The notes below the pieces were generated by a model. The model saw only the letters and a list, made by a program, of their open reading frames with translations. It was not told the DNA's origin and did not search any database. 64,000 bases of DNA, taken from assembly GCA_012837425.1 (NCBI GenBank), contig DURE01000004.1, forward strand, positions 1 through 64,000, written 5' to 3'. Shown here piece by piece: positions 10,432 to 20,041 of this stretch (within the stretch, counting starts at the first letter, position 1; the number at the start of each line of letters is the position of its first letter). The stretch is from Clostridiales bacterium. GTDB taxonomy: Bacteria > Bacillota > Clostridia > Oscillospirales > CAG-272. The position numbers and the translations under genes were made by a program.

Positions 10432-13350
10432 TTAATTTTTCTCCTCAATTCCCGCCGCTGCAAACAGGCTGCGCAGCCGGATTTTCGCCGCACCGATGTT
10501 GGTTATGTCGTCGATTTTTATCTGGGTGTAAATCTTGCCCGCCGACTCGAGGATTGAGCGCACCTCGTCCGAGGTGACTGCGTCCACCCCGCAGCCGAAG
10601 GACACAAGCTGCACCAGGTGTATGTTCTCCCGGCTTCGGGCGACGAATTTTGCCGCCGCGTAAAGCCGGGCGTGATAGGTCCACTGGTTGAGCACGCCGG
10701 TCTTGAATTTCCTTACCCGCGCGCTTACCCCGTCCTCGGAGAGTACCACCGCGCCGAGCTCGCAGGCCAGCCGGTCAATGCCGTGGCTTATTTCGGGGTC
10801 TATGTGATAGGGCCGGCCGGCCAGCACTATAACCGGCAGCCCCTGCTCCCCGGCAATCTTTAGATATTCGTCGGCCTTCTCTCTTATAGAACGCATATGC
10901 GACTCGTAAGCCTCATATGCCGCCCTTGAAGCCGACATCACCTGCCGCCGGGTAAATCCCCCGAAATGCCGGTTGAGCACCCTATAAAGCTTGTCTGGGA
11001 AAGCCCGCCGGTTGTGGGGACCGAGAAAATCGCCGATGTACTTTACCTGCCCGAGCGCCTTTACGTTGAATTTTATCACCTGTGGATAGTAGGCTACCAC
11101 CGGGCAGTTGTAGTGGTTGTGGCCTAGCCCCTCATCAAAGTTGTAGCTCATATTAGGGTAAAAAACCGCATCCACGCCGGCGCCCAGCAGCGCCTCGACA
11201 TGTCCGTGCATAAGCTTTGCCGGAAAACAGACGGTATCCGAGGGTATGGTGTGCTGCCCGGATATGTATAGCTCCCGGTCGGTAACCGGCGAGACCACCA
11301 CATTAAATCCCAACTCGGAAAACAGCGTACTCCAGAAGGGAAGCAGCTCATACATGTTAAGCCCCATCGGAATGCCTATGGTAGGCCTGCCCGGGATAAT
11401 ATCATTTTTTCGGTAAGCAGCAAGTAGTTCGTTCTTATACTCGTACAGGTTATAGCGCTGGCTGTCCCGGATTTTCAGCGGCCGGCCGCAGCGGTTGCCG
11501 GCAATATAGCGCTCACCCTCCCTGAAGCTGTTGATGGTGAGCTGGCAGCAGTTGCTGCAGCCGGTGCAGCTTGTCATCCTTACCGTGTGCTCAAATCTGG
11601 CAAGCTGCTCCGGACCTAGTATGCTGCTCCTGCCCTGCCCGCCCGACAGCTCGGCCGCGCGGAGCGCGGCGCCGTATGCCCCCATAAGTCCGGCTATTGA
11701 GGGGCGGATGACATTCCTCCCTACCTCCTGCTCGAAAGCCCGGAGCACGGCGTCACTGAGAAATGTGCCGCCCTGCACCACGATGTTTTGCCCTAATGAG
11801 TCGGGCGTGGCACATCGGATGACCTTGTAGAGCGCATTCTTAACAATGCTAATCGACAACCCGGCCGAGATATTTTCAATCGACGCCCCGTCCTTCTGCG
11901 CCTGTTTTACCGCGCTGTTCATAAAGACCGTGCAGCGCGAGCCGAGGTTCACCGGCATATCGGCATAAATCCCGAGCCTTGAAAACTCCCCTACCTCATA
12001 TCCCAGCGCCCCGGCAAAGGTCTGAAGGAAGGAGCCGCAGCCCGAGGAGCAGGCCTCGTTCAGAAATATATTGTCAATAGCACCATTGTGAATTTTGAAG
12101 CACTTTATGTCCTGCCCGCCTATGTCGATGATAAAATCGACGTTCGGCATAAATTTTTTTGCCGCAGTGAAGTGGGCTATGGTTTCAACAACGCCGAAGT
12201 CGACATTGAAGGCGTGGCGTATCAGCTCCTCGCCGTAGCCGGTTGCTGCCGAGCAGACAATATTTATATCCGGATATTTGCTGTATATCGCCTCAAGGTA
12301 TTCCCTGACAAGCTCAACCGGGTGGGCGTCATTCGGCCTGTACATCCAGTCGAGTATATTCCCCGCCCCGTCGCAGAGTGCCGCTTTGACCGTCGTTGAG
12401 CCAGCGTCTATACCAAGATACATGGCGTCGGCAGGGGTATCAATCTTTCTGATGCCCCCCGAGTCCTGCTCATGGCGCTCTCTGAAGGCTTTGTATTCCT
12501 CAGACGAGCTGAAGAGCGGCCGGCAGGCGTTATATCCCGACATTGAGGAGTAGTTGCGTATTCGGTGCGAGAGCGCCGCAATATCGTAAACCTCATATGC
12601 CGCCGAGTATGCCGCGCCGAGCGCCACATAAAAAAGCGAGTGTTCGGGGCAAGTGCCCGAGAGCCCCAGCGTCTTGTCAAAGCAGCGGCGCAGCTCCGGA
12701 AAAAATGTCAGCGGCCCGCCCAGATACAGCACGCGCCCGCCAATCTCGCGCCCCTGCGCCAGCCCGCAGACCGTTTGGTTTACCACGGCGTAAAAAATGC
12801 TTGCCGCAATGTCCGGGAGCTTTGCCCCCTGATTTATCAGCGGCTGTATGTCTGATTTGGCAAACACACCGCACCTTGAGGCCACCGTGTAGACCTTCTC
12901 ATGCGCCGCCGCCAACCGGTCGAGCTCCTCAACCGGCACATTCATCAGATATGCCATCTGGTCGATAAATGCCCCGGTGCCGCCGGCACAGTTTCCGTTC
13001 ATCCGGACCTCCAGCCCGTTGGTGAGGAACAGGATTTTTGCATCCTCGCCCCCGAGCTCGATAATCGTGTCGGTCCCGGGGGAAAGCCGCCCGGCGGCAA
13101 TCTTGGTCGCGTATACCTCCTGCACGAAGGGGATCCCGAGGTCATGTGCCATGCCAACTCCGGCCGAGCCCGAGAGGGTCAGCGCCATTCTCTCCCCGGG
13201 GAAGCGTGCAGATACCCGTTCGAGCATATCGGCGGTCATCTGCGAAACCCTTGAGAGATGCCGCGCGTATTCTGAATATAATATTTCGCCGCCCTCTATG
13301 ATCACGCATTTCAGGGTCGTCGAACCTATATCAAGTCCAACTCTTTTCAT
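10432..13350 (-). CDS. Tandem-ASKHA acyl-CoA dehydratase activase-like protein (BadF/BcrA-type ATPase plus DUF2229)
   Basis: Two ASKHA starts (KRVGLDIGSTTLKCVI and YLGIDAGSTTVKAALCD), Cys motif TSCTGCSNCCQLTIN, DUF2229-like C-terminal region. Confidence 0.9.
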   Translation of the reverse strand: MKRVGLDIGSTTLKCVIIEGGEILYSEYARHLSRVSQMTADMLERVSARFPGERMALTLSGSAGVGMAHDLGIPFVQEVYATKIAAGRLSPGTDTIIELGGEDAKILFLTNGLEVRMNGNCAGGTGAFIDQMAYLMNVPVEELDRLAAAHEKVYTVASRCGVFAKSDIQPLINQGAKLPDIAASIFYAVVNQTVCGLAQGREIGGRVLYLGGPLTFFPELRRCFDKTLGLSGTCPEHSLFYVALGAAYSAAYEVYDIAALSHRIRNYSSMSGYNACRPLFSSSEEYKAFRERHEQDSGGIRKIDTPADAMYLGIDAGSTTVKAALCDGAGNILDWMYRPNDAHPVELVREYLEAIYSKYPDINIVCSAATGYGEELIRHAFNVDFGVVETIAHFTAAKKFMPNVDFIIDIGGQDIKCFKIHNGAIDNIFLNEACSSGCGSFLQTFAGALGYEVGEFSRLGIYADMPVNLGSRCTVFMNSAVKQAQKDGASIENISAGLSISIVKNALYKVIRCATPDSLGQNIVVQGGTFLSDAVLRAFEQEVGRNVIRPSIAGLMGAYGAALRAAELSGGQGRSSILGPEQLARFEHTVRMTSCTGCSNCCQLTINSFREGERYIAGNRCGRPLKIRDSQRYNLYEYKNELLAAYRKNDIIPGRPTIGIPMGLNMYELLPFWSTLFSELGFNVVVSPVTDRELYISGQHTIPSDTVCFPAKLMHGHVEALLGAGVDAVFYPNMSYNFDEGLGHNHYNCPVVAYYPQVIKFNVKALGQVKYIGDFLGPHNRRAFPDKLYRVLNRHFGGFTRRQVMSASRAAYEAYESHMRSIREKADEYLKIAGEQGLPVIVLAGRPYHIDPEISHGIDRLACELGAVVLSEDGVSARVRKFKTGVLNQWTYHARLYAAAKFVARSRENIHLVQLVSFGCGVDAVTSDEVRSILESAGKIYTQIKIDDITNIGAAKIRLRSLFAAAGIEEKN

Positions 13351-14660
13351 ACCGAAACTACCCTGCGCGCCTCTTCGGGCTGCGGCGTGCACACCTCACC
13401 TGCGGCGCCGTCCTGCCCGAGGTTTTCGCTTGCTACCGCCAGCATGAGCTTTATGCGGTTCTCCTGATTTACTTGCGAGGCGCCGGTGTCGTAATCAACC
13501 TGACATATGTTGGCATCCGGATATTCTTCCCTGATATGCCGCACCACGCCCTTGCCCACGATGTGGTTGGGGAGGCAGCCGAAGGGCTGCGCGCAGATTA
13601 TGTTGGAGTATCCCAACTCTATTAGCTCGGCCATCTCAGCCGGCAGCAGCCAGCCCTCGCCCATCTTAATCCCCCGGCTGATAAGCTTGTCGGCCTTTTT
13701 TCTGAGATTCTCAAAGGGAGAGGGCGCGGAAAACTGCGGGTAGACAGAGAGGGTGTCAAGCATTTTTCGCTCCATGCCCCGCAGCGCACGAAGGCAGACT
13801 CTGCCAAAAAGCGCGCGGATCAGTCCGCCGCCGTAGAGCTCCCTGTCTGTTTCGGGGTTTGAAAAGCTGTACTGAAAAAAGCCGAGCACACCCGGGACCA
13901 TATATTCGCAGTCCTCGGACTCAAGAAAGGCCTCGAGCCCGTTGTTGCCGAGCGGGGCGTATTTGACATATATCTCGCCGACAATTCCGACCTTGACCTT
14001 TTGGTCACGTACAACTTCAATTTTACTGAAATCGGCAGCGATCCTTTCAAGATTCTGTTTAAGCCGCCGGCCTCGGAGCCCGCGGTTATGCTCAAACTGA
14101 CGGCTCAGCTCGTCCACCCAATAATCGACAACCCGTTGTGTATCACCTTTATGTATCTCATATGGCTGAACCTGATTTTTCAGCAGCATCAGCATGTCGC
14201 CGTAGAGCAGCGACACCATGCCCTTGAGCACCATCATCGGAGTGATTCTAAACCCGCTGTGCCGCTCAATACCCTTGAAATTAATTGAGATGACCGGGAC
14301 ATGCTCCATCCCCATGTTGCGCAACGATTTGCGCAAAAGCTTCAGGTAATTCGAGGCGCGGCAGCCGCCCCCGGTCTGAAAGTGCATGAGCGCGGTCTTT
14401 TTAGGGTCGTAATCCCCGCAGGTGATGCCGTACAGAAGCTGCCCCAGCGTGCAGATTGCCGGGTAGCACATGTCGTTGTGCACGTATTTGAGCCCGGTGT
14501 CGAGCACCTTTTTCCCGGTGTACCTGAGTATGTGAACGCGGTACCCGTACTGGGTAAAAATCCCGGACAAAAGGCGCATGTGTATCGGCAGCATGTCGGG
14601 CGCCAGTATGGTGTATTCCTTTTTCATTTTCTTGGTGAACTCAACGTAATCCCGGTGCAT
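13347..14660 (-). CDS. 2-hydroxyacyl-CoA dehydratase-like protein (HgdB/double-cubane type family)
   Basis: VHNDMCYPAICTLGQLL, MHFQTGGGCRASNYLKLLRKSL, QPFGCLPNHIVGKG; 4-nt ATGA overlap with the activase; start MHRDYVEF at 14660 preferred. Confidence 0.85.
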   Translation of the reverse strand: MHRDYVEFTKKMKKEYTILAPDMLPIHMRLLSGIFTQYGYRVHILRYTGKKVLDTGLKYVHNDMCYPAICTLGQLLYGITCGDYDPKKTALMHFQTGGGCRASNYLKLLRKSLRNMGMEHVPVISINFKGIERHSGFRITPMMVLKGMVSLLYGDMLMLLKNQVQPYEIHKGDTQRVVDYWVDELSRQFEHNRGLRGRRLKQNLERIAADFSKIEVVRDQKVKVGIVGEIYVKYAPLGNNGLEAFLESEDCEYMVPGVLGFFQYSFSNPETDRELYGGGLIRALFGRVCLRALRGMERKMLDTLSVYPQFSAPSPFENLRKKADKLISRGIKMGEGWLLPAEMAELIELGYSNIICAQPFGCLPNHIVGKGVVRHIREEYPDANICQVDYDTGASQVNQENRIKLMLAVASENLGQDGAAGEVCTPQPEEARRVVSV

Positions 14661-14968
14661 GCAGCAATCTCCCCGCCTGTTTTCGGCCGGCATAACACGG
14701 CTCAGATAAAGATTATACCATATTATAAAGGATAAATCAACGTTTATTTTCCCGCGGCGGCAGGTGCCCTTGTAAGGATTAAAACAGAAATAGTGTTAAA
14801 ACAAAAGAGCGGAAACGCTCCGGATGTGTCAGAACACTAAAGGAGCGTATATACGGGTAATCCATTCAAATCTGCACTTCCAAAATGGTTTAGAGCTATA
14901 TACACAGTACCATAATATATAATTATGTCAACATTTAAATGCTAATAATTCTGCTAATAAAGTATCTT

Positions 14969-14996
14969 TATCGGGGTGCGGGAGCAAACCCCGATA
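14969..14996 (+). repeat. Dispersed repeat copy C: tatcggggtgcgggagcaaaccccgata
   Basis: Shares cggggtgcggg core; tatcgggg/ccccgata inverted. Confidence 0.5.
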
Positions 14997-14997
14997 A

Positions 14998-15043
14998 GTC
15001 ACACACCGCCCCGCCGGAGGTTTCCGGCGGGGCGGTGTGTGAC
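14998..15043. terminator. Long hairpin, 21-bp perfect stem, loop ggtt
   Basis: gtcacacaccgccccgccgga-ggtt-tccggcggggcggtgtgtgac next to the 3' end of the minus-strand solute-binding gene. Confidence 0.75.
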
Positions 15044-15054
15044 TGATTTTATTG

Positions 15055-16575
15055 TCAATTTGTCTGGTTCGCGAAGGAACCGTTGATTTTCTTCATCATT
15101 GTATCCAGCGCTTTTTTATATGTCTTGCTAAGGGTCGCCCAGGAGCCTCCGGTGGTCATCGCCTTGCTCGGCATCTCGCTTATCCTGTTCAAATCCTCCG
15201 AGAATATCCTGCCCAAATCAAAGACTATAGAGCCGCGCACCACATCAAACATTGCCGACTCGGTCTCTGTCGCCGAATACTTGAGCTTCATGCAGATCTC
15301 AAATACCGCCGGGGTGGTAAGCCGATATGCCTCGCTGCCCCAGCACTCGAGCACGGCCGTGCACATCGACTTGGTGTCGTCGTCGGCATCCTTCATAATG
15401 CCAAAGAGCGTGAAGGGGTTGCCTATTATTGTGGCGTAGTTTTCCTGATTATCGTCGAATTTCGGGTTGGGCACAATACCGAATTCCCAATCGACATTGG
15501 TTAGGCTGCAGGGGCCTGCCGGGTCAATCATAAAGGTGCGGAGCTGGCAGGCCAGCGCGGTTCCGTTGGCAAAGGGCGTGTAATAGTCGAGCGCCGCGCC
15601 GTGCCGGCTCACATAGCAGGTATCGGTTGTCAGCCACCTGCCCAGCTTGTCGACAAGGTTTATAGCCCGCTCGCTCACAAAATCGTCGGAAATTTTGAGC
15701 AGCCCGTCGGGGTCGCGCTCGACCAGCCACATGGCCGAGCCGGTATAAAAGGCGTCTGCGTTGTAGTATATCGTGGTAAACCCGTAGAAGTCGCCGTCCG
15801 ACTGCTTGTTGTTGCCGTCAAGGTCCTGATAATGATTTGAGGTAATTTCAACCAGGCGGTCAAGCGTCCAGGTGTCGTTCTGCACGTCGGTTGAGGGATA
15901 CTGAATCCCGTAGTCGTCGAGCAGCTTTTTGTTGTAGAATATTGCCGTCATGTAGTGCAGCACGCTGGTCGCCGCGTCGCCGGTTATAAAGAAAACCGAA
16001 TCTCCGACGGTAACGGTATCAAGCATATTGTCGGGCCACCAGGGCTTTGTGAAGTCAAGATATGAGTCATCGATAGTGTTGATGTCGGCAAGAAAGCCGT
16101 CTACAGACAAAAGCCCGGCTGTGCGGCTGTAGGTCGCAATTAAATCATAGGCCCGCTCGCCGGCTGTGTAGCTTTTCTGAACGACGTTTACAAAGTTCGC
16201 CGTGTTGCTTACATCTCCCGGCTGACCGTACCAGACCAGCTTGACCCCCAGCCGCTCCTCAATATTGAGGTTGCGGATAAAAACCGCGTCGTTTGCCACA
16301 TCGCCGGTCTCCTTTTCGGCAAAAAACTCAACCCGTTTGACCTCGGTCCAGTGAAGGATGTTTACATCCGAGTCGAAGTTGAGCCCCTCGGGCAGGTTAT
16401 CCTTCTCATAGCCCTTTTCGTCAACGTTAGGGTCGGTGGTCTCGGAGTTGCTGTCAGAGTCGCCAGAAACCGTGGTGGTTTCGGTATCGCCCTCCCCGGT
16501 CTTTGCGCAGGACAGGGCCGCCACGCAAATCAGCAGCACAATAAAAAACGCCAAGAACCTCAAGCTTTTTTTCAT
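15055..16575 (-). CDS. Extracellular solute-binding lipoprotein (ABC sugar-type)
   Basis: Lipobox ICVAALSC, Thr/Ser/Asp-rich linker, SBP-like body (NIEERLGVKLVWYGQPG, ATYSRTAGLLSVDGFLADIN, MTAIFYNKKLLDDYGI). Confidence 0.85.
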   Translation of the reverse strand: MKKSLRFLAFFIVLLICVAALSCAKTGEGDTETTTVSGDSDSNSETTDPNVDEKGYEKDNLPEGLNFDSDVNILHWTEVKRVEFFAEKETGDVANDAVFIRNLNIEERLGVKLVWYGQPGDVSNTANFVNVVQKSYTAGERAYDLIATYSRTAGLLSVDGFLADINTIDDSYLDFTKPWWPDNMLDTVTVGDSVFFITGDAATSVLHYMTAIFYNKKLLDDYGIQYPSTDVQNDTWTLDRLVEITSNHYQDLDGNNKQSDGDFYGFTTIYYNADAFYTGSAMWLVERDPDGLLKISDDFVSERAINLVDKLGRWLTTDTCYVSRHGAALDYYTPFANGTALACQLRTFMIDPAGPCSLTNVDWEFGIVPNPKFDDNQENYATIIGNPFTLFGIMKDADDDTKSMCTAVLECWGSEAYRLTTPAVFEICMKLKYSATETESAMFDVVRGSIVFDLGRIFSEDLNRISEMPSKAMTTGGSWATLSKTYKKALDTMMKKINGSFANQTN

Positions 16576-16607
16576 AACTAACCCTCTCCCTTTTTTATTG
16601 TAGCAAC

Positions 16608-16636
16608 ATTATAACATTTTTTCTTAAATTGTGCAA
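16608..16636 (-). promoter_or_regulatory. Sigma-A-type promoter TTGCAC-17-TATAAT for the solute-binding gene
   Basis: Reverse complement of gtgcaa (16631-16636) and attata (16608-16613). Confidence 0.65.
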
Positions 16637-16764
16637 TACTTTTTTTTGGATTAGTGCCGACCCCCGTAAGACAAAAGTCTCCGCTCAGCCAGGGCAGGTA
16701 GCAATTCTGAGCCAAAAAAGGAGAAAACCGGTCGGATACTTGCATGAACTGCCTGCAAATGCGC

Positions 16765-16793
16765 TTGATTTTTTGCAGATATTAGTATATAAT
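16765..16793 (+). promoter_or_regulatory. Sigma-A-type promoter TTGATT-17-TATAAT for the ABC genes
   Basis: ttgatt 16765-16770, tataat 16788-16793. Confidence 0.6.
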
Positions 16794-16840
16794 AAGTAAA
16801 ATTTTGCCGATTGGATTCCCGAGTAAAAAAAGGAGGATAT

Positions 16841-17755
16841 ATGAACCACATCATTGAGGTTGAGGACCTGCGAAAATCCTACGGCAGTGTTGTGGCGGTC
16901 GCGGACATCAGCTTTTATGTCGAGGCCGGGGGGCTGTTTGCCTTTCTCGGGCCTAACGGCGCGGGGAAGACAACTACGATTAATGTCATCTGCACCTTTC
17001 TCAAACCCGACGCCGGCAGAGTAAGCGTAAACGGTTATCTGCTGGGCAGAGACGACAATGCCATCCGCAAATCTATAGGCGTCGTATTTCAGGACAACCT
17101 GCTCGACAATCTGCTCACGGTGGAAGAAAACCTGCGCTGCCGCGGCGCGCTCTACGGCCTCTCGGGCAAAGCGCTCACCGAGGCGGTAAAGCGCGCGATG
17201 GCCGAGGTCGAGATAACCGACCTTGCAAAGCGCCCTTACGGCAAGCTGTCGGGCGGTCAGCGCCGCCGCTGCGACATCGCCCGCGCCCTTGTCAACACCC
17301 CCGAAATTCTCTTCCTTGACGAACCTACCACCGGCCTTGACCCCCAGACCCGAAAGCTGGTGTGGGAAATAATCCGTAAACTTCAGCGCGAGGCGGGGGT
17401 TACGGTCTTTCTCACCACGCACTACATGGAGGAGGCGGCCGACGCCGATTATGTAATAGTAATCGACAACGGCAAAATTGCCGCCAAGGGCAGGCCTACC
17501 GATCTGCGCGAGAGGTACGCAAAAGACAAACTGAGTCTTGTGTACAGCAACCCCGAAGCCGTGCTCGCCGGGCTTTCAGCCCTGAATATCCCGCACACAA
17601 AGCTTGCCGGACGCATAATCATTCCCATAAAAAACACGCTTGACGCCCTGCCGCTTATCGAGCGGTTCAGGCCGAATATCAGCGGCTTTGAGGTTATGCT
17701 CGGCACAATGGACGACGCTTTTATAGGAATCACCGGAAAGGAGCTGCGGCAATGA
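16841..17755 (+). CDS. ABC transporter ATP-binding protein (DrrA-like)
   Basis: Walker A GPNGAGKTTTINV, signature LSGGQRRRCDIARALV, Walker B ILFLDEPTTGLDPQ; AGGAGG RBS before ATG at 16841. Confidence 0.93.
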   Translation: MNHIIEVEDLRKSYGSVVAVADISFYVEAGGLFAFLGPNGAGKTTTINVICTFLKPDAGRVSVNGYLLGRDDNAIRKSIGVVFQDNLLDNLLTVEENLRCRGALYGLSGKALTEAVKRAMAEVEITDLAKRPYGKLSGGQRRRCDIARALVNTPEILFLDEPTTGLDPQTRKLVWEIIRKLQREAGVTVFLTTHYMEEAADADYVIVIDNGKIAAKGRPTDLRERYAKDKLSLVYSNPEAVLAGLSALNIPHTKLAGRIIIPIKNTLDALPLIERFRPNISGFEVMLGTMDDAFIGITGKELRQ

Positions 17756-18612
17756 GAGCATTTTTAAGACGCAACCTTTTAGTATTCTTCAAAGACAGGG
17801 CCGCGGTTTTCTTCTCGCTGCTCTCGTCGCTGATAATCCTCGGGCTTTACATTCTGTTTTTGGGCAACGTCATCATATCCGACTTTGAAGACAAGATCCC
17901 CAACGCCCACGAGATTATGACCAACTGGATTATGGCGGGGCTGCTTGCCGCCAGCACCGCAACCACCACTCTAGGCGGCCTGGGGGTCATGATAGGCGAC
18001 AAGGCAAAGAAGATAGACCGGGACCTGTACGTCTCGCCGATAAGCCGCAGAAAGCTTGCCCTGGGCTATGTACTCAACGCAATGATTATCGGATACATCC
18101 TGACCTTCATCACCTTTGTATTTGTCGAAATTTATATTGTCCTCTCGGGTGGGTCTCTTATCAGCCTTACAAAACTGCTTGAGGTGATGGCGCTGATATT
18201 GCTCGCCACTGTCTCAAATACCGCAATGGTTTTCTTTATCACCTCGTTTTTCAGCAGCGAAAATGCCTTTGCCACCGTCTCGACGGTAATCGGAACGCTT
18301 ATCGGCTTTCTCACCGGGATTTATATCCCGATAGGCCAGCTCCCCGAGTCGATACAGTGGATAGTCAGGCTTTTCCCGCCCTCATATGCCGCCGTGCTGC
18401 TGCGTCAGGCCTTGATGGCCGACCCGATGGCGGCAGGTATGGCCGACCTGCCGGCCGAGTATGTCGAGGGCTTTAAGGAAGCACTCGGGATTGTGCTGAA
18501 ATTCGGGGAAACCGAAGCCAGTAAAATATTCAGCATCGCCGTCCTGCTTGTCTCGGCGGCAGTCTTCTTCCTTTTGGCGGTGCTCGTGCTTTCAAGAAAG
18601 AAAAAGGAGTAA
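17752..18612 (+). CDS. ABC-2 type transporter permease
   Basis: Six hydrophobic segments, ABC-2 pattern; 4-nt overlap with the ATPase gene. Confidence 0.9.
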   Translation: MRAFLRRNLLVFFKDRAAVFFSLLSSLIILGLYILFLGNVIISDFEDKIPNAHEIMTNWIMAGLLAASTATTTLGGLGVMIGDKAKKIDRDLYVSPISRRKLALGYVLNAMIIGYILTFITFVFVEIYIVLSGGSLISLTKLLEVMALILLATVSNTAMVFFITSFFSSENAFATVSTVIGTLIGFLTGIYIPIGQLPESIQWIVRLFPPSYAAVLLRQALMADPMAAGMADLPAEYVEGFKEALGIVLKFGETEASKIFSIAVLLVSAAVFFLLAVLVLSRKKKE

Positions 18613-18618
18613 GCACGA

Positions 18619-18648
18619 AAAGAGCCGGGCAGGTCTGCCCGGCTCTTT
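18619..18648. terminator. Bidirectional hairpin aaagagccgggcag-gt-ctgcccggctcttt between convergent genes
   Basis: 14-nt perfect arms with A/T flanks. Confidence 0.8.
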
Positions 18649-20014
18649 ACTTGGGATTAATCGTCAGGGTAACCGTACCCTCGTCGAAATAATGTGTTCT
18701 GACATTTTTTATAAGATACTGGTTGAAGTCGCTGCCCTTGTACTCCTCAAACCGCGAGGGCGGCACGCACCACAGGCATACCGATGGTGAGGCGTAGGCA
18801 TAAAGGCTTTGGTTGCCGCCGGTCGTGCCGTGATGGGTGGGCTGCAGGTAGTCGCACTTTAGCCACTTGCCGTAGCGGTCGGCCAGCTTCTTGGTGACTG
18901 TCGCTGTGCTGTCCCCGAGGAAGAGTATGCGGTTGCCGACTGTCTCCATCACAAATGACATCGAACTGGCGTTCATGTATTCGAGTTTGTCCATGGACGG
19001 GTAAACATCCTCATGTGTGCCCGTGATGGTAATGCTCACCCCGTCAAAGGTCAGGGTCTGCCCGGTGTGCGGCTTCACCTGCTCGGCGCTACCCCAGACC
19101 GACGGCGAGGCCAGCGCTCGGCGCAGGATGTTGTAATAGCTGTAGTAGTCACTTGTCATTTTCTTGGAGTCGGACGCTGCCATTATTTTGTCGTTTACAA
19201 AGTTGTAGATAACCCTCTTAAGCTCAATCTGGTCATGATACTTCCCGGCAAACTCGGATATAGCGCCGATGTGGTCGGAATGCGGGTGGGTTAGTATCCA
19301 GGCCGCGACCTCGGGCTTCCCGTCGCCGGCCTGCTGCTCCTTGAGAAGCCCGAGTATCTTCTCGGCCTCGCCCTGTCCTCCCCAGCCGCCGTCGATTACT
19401 ATAAAACTGCCGGTGGGCGTGCGGAGTATGTAGGACATCCCGTTTACCTTCGATTCGTAGTTTATGCCTACCTGCGTCAGCAGCACCTCTCCCATGCCGG
19501 TGTTATTATTGTTTATCCGCGGGTCTGCCGTGCTGTCATAGGGCGAGATAATAACGCGCGCGGCCGCCTCTTTCGTGCAGTAGTATGCGTAAATCCGGAC
19601 GGTGTCCTTGACGTAGGTCCAGAAATAGTTTTTGCCAATCTCGGCATAGGACAGCCTAGTATAGCCCTCGACCTCGAGCACCCCGAGGTATTCCGAGAAG
19701 CCGCTCTGGAGCAGCCCCTCTATATACCTCATATAGACACCGTCTCCGCAGTCATAGTCAGATGTCCCGGAGCCGCGGTCAAATTTCGGCAGCATGTCGG
19801 GCGACACCGGCGGTATCTCACGGGGAGCCTCTGTGGTCTCGGCTTCACCGGTCTCTGTGGTCCCGGCCGGCGTGGTTTCTGTGGGATTTGTCCCGGCAGT
19901 CGTCACGGCGGGTGTGGTCTGCTGCATATCCCCGGCGCTATTGCAGCAGACCAGCAAAAGCAGCAGAATCGGCGCTGTGAGCAACAAAAATATAATCTTA
20001 ATCCTGGTTCTCAT
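18647..20014 (-). CDS. Secreted MBL-fold lipoprotein (ComEC/Rec2-like hydrolase domain)
   Basis: Lipoprotein signal LLLLVCC, Thr/Pro-rich linker, MBL motif THPHSDHIGAI, FLGDST, PTHHGTTGG. Confidence 0.8.
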   Translation of the reverse strand: MRTRIKIIFLLLTAPILLLLLVCCNSAGDMQQTTPAVTTAGTNPTETTPAGTTETGEAETTEAPREIPPVSPDMLPKFDRGSGTSDYDCGDGVYMRYIEGLLQSGFSEYLGVLEVEGYTRLSYAEIGKNYFWTYVKDTVRIYAYYCTKEAAARVIISPYDSTADPRINNNNTGMGEVLLTQVGINYESKVNGMSYILRTPTGSFIVIDGGWGGQGEAEKILGLLKEQQAGDGKPEVAAWILTHPHSDHIGAISEFAGKYHDQIELKRVIYNFVNDKIMAASDSKKMTSDYYSYYNILRRALASPSVWGSAEQVKPHTGQTLTFDGVSITITGTHEDVYPSMDKLEYMNASSMSFVMETVGNRILFLGDSTATVTKKLADRYGKWLKCDYLQPTHHGTTGGNQSLYAYASPSVCLWCVPPSRFEEYKGSDFNQYLIKNVRTHYFDEGTVTLTINPK

Positions 20015-20041
20015 ATCTTGACCTGTTTTCGTTATATTCCG

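Noticed and set aside
9268-10557. 429-aa plus-strand ORF
   Set aside because: Lies antisense to xylA, which has unambiguous motifs; a GC-rich shadow ORF
14820-14935. ggtttagagctatatacacag resembling a CRISPR/tracrRNA-like string
   Set aside because: Single occurrence, no repeat-spacer pattern and no cas genes
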